Shown: positions 57,657-64,000 of the stretch, in pieces | Layout: every line of letters begins with the position of its first letter | Numbering within the stretch: position 1 is the first letter of the stretch | Assembly (NCBI GenBank): GCA_032718475.1 | Contig: JAUCBJ010001275.1 | Coordinates: 1 to 64,000, forward strand | Direction: 5' to 3' | Source of the DNA: Nemertoderma westbladi | Taxonomy: Eukaryota; Xenacoelomorpha; Nemertodermatida; Nemertodermatidae | DNA: 64,000 bases | Notes under the pieces: model-generated | What the model saw: the letters and a program-made list of their open reading frames with translations, nothing else | The model's database searches: none | Told to the model about the DNA's origin: nothing | Program-made: the position numbers and the translations under genes

Positions 57657-58481
57657 ACAGGCCCGACGGGCGGACCGCACCAAACAGGAGAATCTGTACA
57701 GCATCCTTCGGACCCATTGGAAGCACAGGCAATGGGAATGGCTACAGTAATCGATGCACTGAAGACCAGGATCGAGTTACCACCAGTCAAGCCATTTAAA
57801 TTCGATGGAAGTAGGCCAGAAGAATACCTGCAATTTCGGCGCATGTACAGCAACGAGATATTAAGTAAGAACCTGACACAGGCGGAGTGCCTAAAATATC
57901 TACAGGTATATACAGGAGGCCCAGCGTACGACATCGTGAGGCAGTATCAGGGCATCGAGGGCGGCTTCACGACTGCATGGTGGGCCCTAGACAGGGAATA
58001 CGGACACCCAGCCAAGATCATCCGGCAAACCCTGAGGGGTATAACATCGGGTAGCCTACAGGATAACCCTGTTAGCATAAAGACCATCGCGAACAAGGTC
58101 GAGAAGGCGTTAATCGTGCTGAAGACACTAGACGCGCCATACGAACTCAACGCATCTAATAACATCACCACGATAGCGGAGGCACTGCCGATCTGGCTAC
58201 GTAATAAATGGAGAAAGATCGCCTTCTCCACCCAGGAGAAGAAAGGTGCGGAACCGGGCCTAGAGGAAATGTCGAACTTCCTCAACTACGAAGCAGAGTT
58301 GATTACAGACCCAGTCTATAGTGAGGATAGTTTGGGGAAGGCGCCGAAGACCGAATACAACGGGCCTAAACCCGAACATAATCCGGCAGATCCATTCCCG
58401 AGAGTGAGACAGGCGCTACCACATGCGGCCACACGGGGGGCTACAAGCCCACAGATAGTTGGGAGTAGGGCCACACCGTGA
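57657..58481 (+). CDS. BEL/Pao-type Gag (DUF1759-like)
   Basis: The frame is open from 57657. The conserved core is LKTRIELPPVKPFKFDGSRP then EEYLQFRRMYSNEILSKNLT, ECLKYLQVYTGGPAYDIVRQ and ALDREYGHPAKII. It follows the BEL/Pao Gag layout (L-P-x-F-DG...F...L..L.....G.A...I......Y..A...L...YG.P). It builds the capsid shell in active elements. The frame ends at TGA 58479-58481. The zinc-knuckle segment resumes in the same frame, so the TGA may be a CGA-to-TGA (CpG) mutation. The true start is unclear; ATGs occur at 57732 and 57738. Confidence 0.85.
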   Translation, partial: TGPTGGPHQTGESVQHPSDPLEAQAMGMATVIDALKTRIELPPVKPFKFDGSRPEEYLQFRRMYSNEILSKNLTQAECLKYLQVYTGGPAYDIVRQYQGIEGGFTTAWWALDREYGHPAKIIRQTLRGITSGSLQDNPVSIKTIANKVEKALIVLKTLDAPYELNASNNITTIAEALPIWLRNKWRKIAFSTQEKKGAEPGLEEMSNFLNYEAELITDPVYSEDSLGKAPKTEYNGPKPEHNPADPFPRVRQALPHAATRGATSPQIVGSRATP

Positions 58482-58934
58482 CAGGGACAGAAACAAAATA
58501 ATACCACGAACAAACATAATCCTAACATACCCAGTAGGCCGAGTCCAAATAACCAAAACACTAAACCGGTAGATATAAATCTACGCGCGATACGTGAAGG
58601 ACTATACAGGGAACGCTACAATCCAGGATTCGAATGTCAATTGCATAGGGATGGAACCCATAAGACCATGAGTTGTAAGCATTGGCAAGCATTACCTAAA
58701 CAAGATCATGTAGCCTACACAGATACAAACGGACTATGTCATCGATGCGTGGTAGAAGGACACAGATCCGGAGAGTGTAGAGAAACAGCAGTTAGAGAGT
58801 CCGAGACTGGAGGCCAAACAATGGCTACAGGCACGACAGTGGCAAGAAAGAAGAGAAAAGTACTACTCAGGGTAGTGCCCAGTGAAGATATCAGGAGAGG
58901 GTGGTCGATCAGTAACGACATTAATGCTGGTTGA
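58482..58934 (+). CDS. Gag zinc-knuckle segment
   Basis: In frame with Gag after one TGA: LRAIREGLYRERYNPGFECQ, LHRDGTHKTMSCKHWQALPK, GLCHRCVVEGHRSGEC. The two Cys/His groups are the BEL/Pao nucleocapsid pattern (C-x-x-x-x-(D/G)-x-H...C, then C-x-x-C-x-x-x-GH-x-x-x-x-C). It goes on to VARKKRKVLLRVVP and then, one base out of frame, into the protease. Copy 2 at 61459 shows that an extra C in the CCC near 58879 is the cause. Confidence 0.75.
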   Translation, partial: QGQKQNNTTNKHNPNIPSRPSPNNQNTKPVDINLRAIREGLYRERYNPGFECQLHRDGTHKTMSCKHWQALPKQDHVAYTDTNGLCHRCVVEGHRSGECRETAVRESETGGQTMATGTTVARKKRKVLLRVVPSEDIRRGWSISNDINAG

Positions 58935-59913
58935 CAGCAGAGCAGCCTTCACGCTGGTGGAGAACTGGGTGGCCGAAGAGATAGGGCTAAAGACGAGGCC
59001 GAATAGAATGGCGGTAACTACCGTCTCAAGTAAGGATGAGGTCCTGGAGATGAGGACGGGGCGGTGCAAGATATCAGCGATAGCACCGGGATGCGACTAT
59101 GGGGTGACGATCGACCCCATCCAGGTGATAGAGTCGATAAATATCAACGCCAGGCGACCAACCAACATCGAGTTCAAACAATATAGATTCCTGGATGGTA
59201 TCGATTTCTCAATACCAAAGGTGGACGTTAGGAAGGTGTCCATCATAGTAGGAATAGACTGCCCAATGGCCCACGAGAGAATACAGACGGTCTTCGGCGA
59301 AGACAGACAGCGGGATCCGACGGCAATCCTCACGCCGTTAGGATGGACGCTTAGCGGCCCAGATAAAACCAAGATTCCATCCAGAGTGACGGAGACATCA
59401 GGGTGCATGTTACCAGGCACCGTAGACGTTGAGGACGAAGAGAAGAGACCAGAAACGGTAGATAAACCAGATGGGGAAGTAAAAGTAAGAGAGTGGGCGG
59501 AGGAGAATGGATTTGACGTGGAAGACTTAGAGGCAATGGGATGGAACAAGGGTCCCAGCAAGTATCGGTGTGGGGATGGAGAGGAGCGGACGGCGAGATG
59601 TCCAGAGGACTGTCCGGAGGAGTGTCTGGTGGAGTGTCAGGAGGACAATAGTCCGGAGGAGTGTCCGGAGGAGTGTCCAGAGGAGTGTCCGGAAGAGACG
59701 CCGGTCCGGTTGAGAGGCATACCGACAAGGGGGAGGTCGAGTAAGAAGACAGGATGGAAAGGGATAGGATTACTATTGTACCTTCTGTTTTGTCTGTTCT
59801 TTCACTTTCTTTTCATTCTGCCGCCAGGAGACAACAAGGGGGGAGGTGGCATTTTGATGCCAAGAGACGAGGAAGTTAAGAAGGCGGCGGAGAGACTTGA
59901 TTATATTGAATAA
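58882..59913 (+). CDS. BEL/Pao-type aspartic protease fused to Cys-repeat and hydrophobic segment (copy 1)
   Basis: Of 343 codons, residues 1-175 match the BEL/Pao retropepsin-like domain (DUF1758): VTTLMLVDSRAAFTLVENWV, IGLKTRPNRMAVTTVSSKDE, IDFSIPKVDVRKVSIIVGID and LTPLGWTLSGP. The active-site triad reads DSR, not DSG, and does so in both copies. Residues about 239-272 are CPEE-type repeats encoded by a 12-bp repeat. Residues about 294-313 (GIGLLLYLLFCLFFHFLFIL) are strongly hydrophobic, flanked by Lys/Arg before and PPGDNKGGGG after. BEL/Pao normally continues into RT here; none follows. Confidence 0.75.
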   Translation: MKISGEGGRSVTTLMLVDSRAAFTLVENWVAEEIGLKTRPNRMAVTTVSSKDEVLEMRTGRCKISAIAPGCDYGVTIDPIQVIESININARRPTNIEFKQYRFLDGIDFSIPKVDVRKVSIIVGIDCPMAHERIQTVFGEDRQRDPTAILTPLGWTLSGPDKTKIPSRVTETSGCMLPGTVDVEDEEKRPETVDKPDGEVKVREWAEENGFDVEDLEAMGWNKGPSKYRCGDGEERTARCPEDCPEECLVECQEDNSPEECPEECPEECPEETPVRLRGIPTRGRSSKKTGWKGIGLLLYLLFCLFFHFLFILPPGDNKGGGGILMPRDEEVKKAAERLDYIE

Positions 59914-60600
59914 GAAAGTTAGAAGGTTAGAAGCTAGATAGTAAGTAAGAAGTTAGTTAGTCAGATAATTAGTAGATAGTTAGAGTTAGTTAGGTTAGAA
60001 GGCGGCGGGTATAGGGAGTGTGGTATAAACATACCACGGGAGTAGAGAGTACGTAGTACCGGGTTAAGTTAGAAGGCGGCGGGGTATAGGGAGTGTGGTA
60101 TAAACATACCACGGGAGTAGAGGCTATGTAGTACCGAGTTAAGTTAGAAGTCGGCGGGTAAGGGAGTGTGGTATATTAACATGCCACATGCAGAAGGGTT
60201 GTGGGCACCGGAAGCGCCACGTAGAAAGTAGTAGTAGAGAGGTTGTGGGCACCGGAAGCGCCACGTAGATGGAGGTAGTAGCAGAGTGGTTGTGGGCACC
60301 GCAAGCGCCACGTAGATGGAGGTAGTAGCAGAGGGTGGTTGTGGGCACCGTAAGCGCCACATAGAAAGTAGTAAGCTGAGTAGACTTAGCAGAGAGTTAG
60401 AGAGTTATAGTTAGAGAACTAGTTAGAGCTAGTAGGGTTAGAGTTAGTAGAGAGTTGGAGAGTTCTAGTAGAGTTAGGAGTTAGTTAGATTTAGAGAAGC
60501 TAGAAAGTAATAAGTAGTAAGAGAGTTAGATAATAGGTAGTTAGTAAGCTAGAGAGTTAGAAGATAATAAGTAGTTAGATTTAGATAAGGTAGATAGTAT
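59914..60600 (+). repeat. Purine-rich GTTAGA repeats with hairpin modules
   Basis: Simple GTTAGA/GTTAGTA repeats surround hairpin modules. GTGGTATAAACATACCAC occurs at 60020-60037 and 60095-60112, with a variant at 60168-60187. GTGGGCACCG...GCGCCAC modules recur at 60196, 60245, 60292 and 60341. The same modules follow copy 2. Confidence 0.8.
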
Positions 60601-61458
60601 GATAGCACAGGGGTAACACAAGCGGTTTAGCGCCTTTGAGGGCAGTATGAGAGGAGTAAAGAGATAGCGAGAGGAGCTGTCGACGAGAGAGAGTGCAGAC
60701 GAGTGCGATTCAGGTGTGGGGAGAGAGTAGAGTTGAGTTAGAGAGTAAGATAGAGAGGAGTTAGAGCAAAGTGGAGTGTGAAGTTAGAGTTTGAGAGAGA
60801 TATTTAAAAATTGTGTGAGAATCCACAATTGTCTCAAACCGAGACACCAGATGTCTTGGTACAACATAGGTTGCGGTAGCGCCAAGAGAGGGTAGCGACA
60901 TCATACCGCGGGAGCGGCCTGGAAAGCCGACTCCGAGTAAGATAACTCCACCCCACACCCGATAGTAGATCGAGTTTCCAGCGGAATTGAAGCGCACTTT
61001 AAGGTTGATGCTATCTTCTCACCGGGAAGATAGCATGGGGGGACTGTGAGCGCATTCAATTCCACCTCACCAACCCCCATAAAGTGGGAAAGAGCGCCTT
61101 TAAGCAATATTGGGGAGTACGAGGTTGATTAACAACCAACCTCGTATCACCCCCAATAAACGGGGTAGACAAACCCCAGAGGGCCTCACACAATGGGGGT
61201 CAGAGGTTAAGCCTCCGGGGAGAAGGAAAGTAACAGCAGCGGGGGGGGGGGGGGGGGGGAAACACCCCCGCAGAGCTGAAGGCGAGAAGTAGGTTATCAG
61301 CCAATGGGGGGACAGAAGAGGCATCAGCTAGGTAATAGGGCCAACATAATGTATATTACCAGTTGGTGTTTCTCATATTGTTCAGTTTACCCAGTCACTC
61401 AGTCATGGCAGTACGGTGAAGTGTAGAGAAAGTGTAGAGAAACATCGATAGGGGACGA
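60601..61458 (+). other. Inter-unit region with stem-loop block, possible LTR/leader
   Basis: Stem-loops in sequence: AATTGTG/CACAATT (60809-60830), GTCTC/GAGAC (60831-60845), ACCA/TGGT (60846-60860), GGAATTGAAGCGC pairing GCGCATTCAATTCC (60983-61063) around ATGCTATCTTC/GAAGATAGCAT (61008-61036), and ATTGGGG+TACGAGGTTG pairing CAACCTCGTA+CCCCAAT (61109-61157). A G tract lies at 61240-61259. It may be an LTR or 5' leader, but no direct-repeat partner is fully inside the window. The last bases of the window (ATTGTGTGAA) match its start at 60810-60819. Confidence 0.5.
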
Positions 61459-62349
61459 TGAGACTGGAGGCCAAACTATGGCTACGAGCACGACGGGAGC
61501 AAGAAGAAGAGAAAAGTACTACTCGGGGCAGTACCAGTGAGGATATCAGGAAAGGGTGGCCGATCAGTCACAACATTGATGCTGGTTGACAGCAGAGCAG
61601 CCTTCAAGCTGGTGGAGAATTGGGTGGCCGAGGAGATAGGGTTACAGATGAGGCCGAGTAGGATGGCGGTAACTACTATCTCGAGTAAGGATGAGGTCCT
61701 GGAGATGAGGACAGGACGGTGCGAGATATCAGCAATAGCACTGGGATGTGACTATGGGGCGACCATCGACCCCATCCATGTGATAGAATCGATAAATATC
61801 AACGCCAGGCGACCAACCAACATTGAGGTCGAACAATATAGATTCCTGGACGGTATCGATTTCTCAATCCCAGAAGTGGACGTCTCGAAGGTATCCATCA
61901 TAGTCGGAATGGATTGTCCGACAGCCCACGAGAGAGTACAGACAATTTTCGGAGAGGATAAGCAGCGGGATCCGACGGTGATTCTCACGCCGTTCGGATG
62001 GACGCTTAGCGGCCCAATTAAAACCAAGATTCCATTCAGGGTGTCGGGGACATCAGGGTGCATGCTACCAGGCACCATTAAGGATGTAGAGGAGAAACCA
62101 GAGACGGGTGATGGGGAGGTCCCATGTGAGAAGCGGCCCGGGGAAGGATACCAGGAGTTGGGTATGGATCTGGAACCACGCATAGTGGAGCGTGGTGAAA
62201 GGATAGAGGATAGTTTAAGAGAAATACCGTCAGTAGATCAGTTAGGAGGGGAAGTAACAGCAAGAGAGTGGGCAGATGAGAATGGATTCGACGTGGAAGG
62301 AAGAACCGATGGGATGGAACAAGGATGTTCCCGGCATCTATCAGTATGA
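61459..62349 (+). pseudogene. BEL/Pao-type protease segment, copy 2 (frameshifted)
   Basis: Homology to copy 1 starts abruptly at GAGACTGGAGGCCAAAC (61459, matching 58802). The protease frame runs from 61537: ISGKGGRSVTTLMLVDSRAA, EIGLQMRPSRMAVTTISSKD and ILTPFGWTLSGPIKTK. A missing A in the AAG repeat near 61505 shifts the preceding segment. A 2-bp deletion near 62303 ends this frame at 62349, while the homologous C-terminus continues in the frame below. There is an extra linker (RPGEGYQELGMDLEPRIVER) relative to copy 1. Confidence 0.75.
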
Positions 62350-62827
62350 GGATGGAGAAGAGTGGATGGCGAGATATCCTGAGGAGTGCCCGGAGGAGTG
62401 TCTGGAGGAGACGCCGGTCCGGTTGAGAGGCATACCGAAAAGGAGGAGGTCAAATAAGAAGACAGGGTGGAAAGGGATAGGATTAATATTATCCATCCTG
62501 TTCTATCTATTCTTTCGATTTCTTTTCATTCTACCGCCAGGTGACGACAAGATGGAGGGTGGCATTTTGCTGCCAGAGGACCATGAGGAAGTCAAGAAGG
62601 CAGCCGAAAGACCCGATTTTAGGGTGGTGGAAGAGGGAGAATCAATTCCTAGTGAGTTGGAATTGGAAAGGAGAGTGTGGCGAAGGATAAGAGGATGTAC
62701 AGGGGGTAGTGGGAGAGTGCCTACTGGAAGAAGGGGCACCTTAGAGTTTAGTCGTCCAATGTGTTGGACTGAGGGGGGTGGTAATGAGGGCGAGATGCCC
62801 TTCCCACACAAAATAATAAGAAAATAA
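62276..62827 (+). pseudogene. Cys-repeat and hydrophobic C-terminus, copy 2
   Basis: Reads MGWNKDVPGIYQYEDGEEWM, PEECPEECLEETPVRLRG, KKTGWKGIGLILSILFYLFF RFLFILPP, PGDDKMEGGILLPEDHEEVK. It is homologous to residues about 215-340 of copy 1, with fewer CPEE repeats. It has a longer tail (SELELERRVWRRIRGCTGG onward) because copy 1 has an early TAA. It is joined to the protease only by undoing the 2-bp frameshift. Confidence 0.65.
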
Positions 62828-63540
62828 TAAGAAAATAATAAAATAAGTAGTAGAAAGTTAGAAAGTAATAGTAGTAGATAGTTAGATAAGAAGTAGTAGT
62901 TAGAAAGTTAGTAGAAGTTAGTAAGAAGTAAGAAAGTTAGTAGAAGTTAGTAAGAGTAAGAGGGGAGTTAGAAGTAGGCAGAAATTAGGGAGTGTGGTAT
63001 ATAAACATACCACGGGAGTAGGAGGGTACATAGTACCATTAGAGTTAGAAGTAGGCAGAAATTAGGGAGTGTGGTATATAAACATACCACGAGTAGTAGC
63101 AGGGTACATATTACCGGAGTAGCAGGGTACATAGTACCGAGAGAGTTAGAGGTTGTGGGCACCGAAAGCGCCTCGTAGAAAGAGAGGGAGTGTGGGATGT
63201 AGACATACCATAGAAAGAGAGTAGAGGGGTTGTGGGCACCGAAAGCGCCACGTAGAAAGAGAGTAGAGGGGTTGTGGGCACTGAAAGCGCCACGTAGAAA
63301 GAGAATAGTGGGAGTATGGTATGTAGGTATACCATAGAGGTAGTAGCAGAGGGGTTGTGGGCACCGAAAGCACCATGTAGTTAGAGAGTTAGAGAGTTAG
63401 AAGAGTTAGTAGAGTTAGAGAGTTAGAGGGTTAGAGAGTTAGTAGAGTTAGAGTTAGTAGAGTTAGTGGAGTTAGTAGAGTCAATAGAGTTAGTAGTAAG
63501 AGAGTTACATAGTAAGTAGTAAGTAAGAAGTAAGTAGCGA
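62828..63540 (+). repeat. Purine-rich repeats with hairpin modules, copy 2
   Basis: Homologous in layout to 59914-60600: GTGGTATATAAACATACCAC at 62994-63013 and 63071-63090, a variant at about 63315-63335, GGTACATAGTACC motifs, and GTGGGCACCGAAAGCGCCAC modules at about 63155, 63233, 63275 and 63357. Confidence 0.8.
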
Positions 63541-64000
63541 GGTAGATAGAATGATAGCACAGAGAGGGATAGCATAAGAAAAATTGGCACTTAGGGAGTG
63601 GTAGAGAACACAGGACATTGTGAAGCAGTGGGGATGGGCCAGATCATGGGCCTTGTCTGCCACAAGCCGATGGACTGGGGCAAGTTCCGGGGGGAGCACG
63701 GAGCGGGCATGGGACATTGCGAAGCAGTGGCGATGGGGCCAGCTCATGAGGCTTGTCTTCCACAAGCCAATGGACTGGGGTAAGTCCCGAGAGGAGTATG
63801 AGAGCAGTACAAGGGAAGTATGGAGAGGAGGTGTTGGCGCGTGAGAATGTAGACGGGTGCAATTCAAATGTGGGGAGCGAGCAGAGTGTAGTTAGAGTGA
63901 GTTCAGAGTGGAGTTAGAGTGAGTTCAGAGTGGAGTTAGAGTGAGTTCAGAGTGAAGTTAGAGTGAGTTCAGAGTGAGGAAGTTTTTAAAATTGTGTGAA
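63541..64000 (+). other. Start of a further inter-unit region
   Basis: Begins like 60595 (GATAGTATGATAGCACAG versus GATAGAATGATAGCACAG) and ends like 60810 (AAATTGTGTGA). It contains two ~105-bp copies of a segment with TGCCACAAGCCGATGGACTG/TTCCACAAGCCAATGGACTG (63610-63790) and GAGTTAGAGTGAGTTCAGAG repeats (63890-63975). Confidence 0.6.

Noticed and set aside
60190-60360. tRNA genes in the GTGGGCACC modules
   Set aside because: The modules are only about 25 nt and no cloverleaf or box A/B spacing can be drawn.
63377-63480. Telomeric repeat tract
   Set aside because: GTTAGA/GAGTTA runs resemble TTAGGG only loosely and are irregular.

Overview
This is animal nuclear DNA, most likely from a marine invertebrate. 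It has spliced exons of a metazoan C-terminal Src kinase (Csk) gene, BEL/Pao, non-LTR, hAT, piggyBac and mutator-like elements, tRNA-derived SINEs and very long minisatellites. Much of it is AT-rich, but the right end is G- and purine-rich. I cannot name the species.

Positions 3380-24494 (minus strand): six exons of one Csk-type kinase gene, running from the start codon through SH3, SH2 and the kinase N-lobe; later exons lie off the left edge. Exons 1 and 2 are short. They were found by reading splice sites and phases, and every exon joins the next in frame. Nearly all introns are bloated with repeats. Intron 3 is the striking one: about 97% of its 4.9 kb is a 45-bp tandem array made from the last 38 nt of exon 3 plus the first 7 nt of the intron. 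The 5' splice site of an SH2 exon has therefore been copied about 105 times. Intron 1 carries a 41-bp array. Intron 2 carries two inverted 15-bp arrays, a piggyBac-like element and a hAT element with an embedded SINE. Intron 4 carries a non-LTR element. The region left of exon 6 carries a 29-bp array and a chimeric non-LTR element.

Positions 24.5-30.9 kb: upstream region of the kinase gene, with a ~55-bp repeat array split by nested terminal-inverted-repeat elements and a small CpG-rich island at 30.2-30.4 kb. Positions 30.86-38.73 kb: a 7.9-kb array of an 18-bp unit with higher-order structure; its long open frames are a by-product of unit length. Positions 38.7-55.2 kb: mostly non-coding sequence with decayed non-LTR, BEL/Pao, mutator-like and SINE fragments.

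Positions 55.2-64 kb: a degenerate BEL/Pao-related locus. It has a duplicated leader ORF with long G tracts, an Asn-rich and Arg/Glu-rich frame, Gag, a zinc-knuckle segment and an aspartic-protease segment fused to a Cys-Pro-Glu repeat and a hydrophobic segment. The protease-hydrophobic unit occurs twice in tandem with no reverse transcriptase between. The copies are separated by a block of stem-loops and purine-rich repeats, and the start of a further unit is visible at the right edge.
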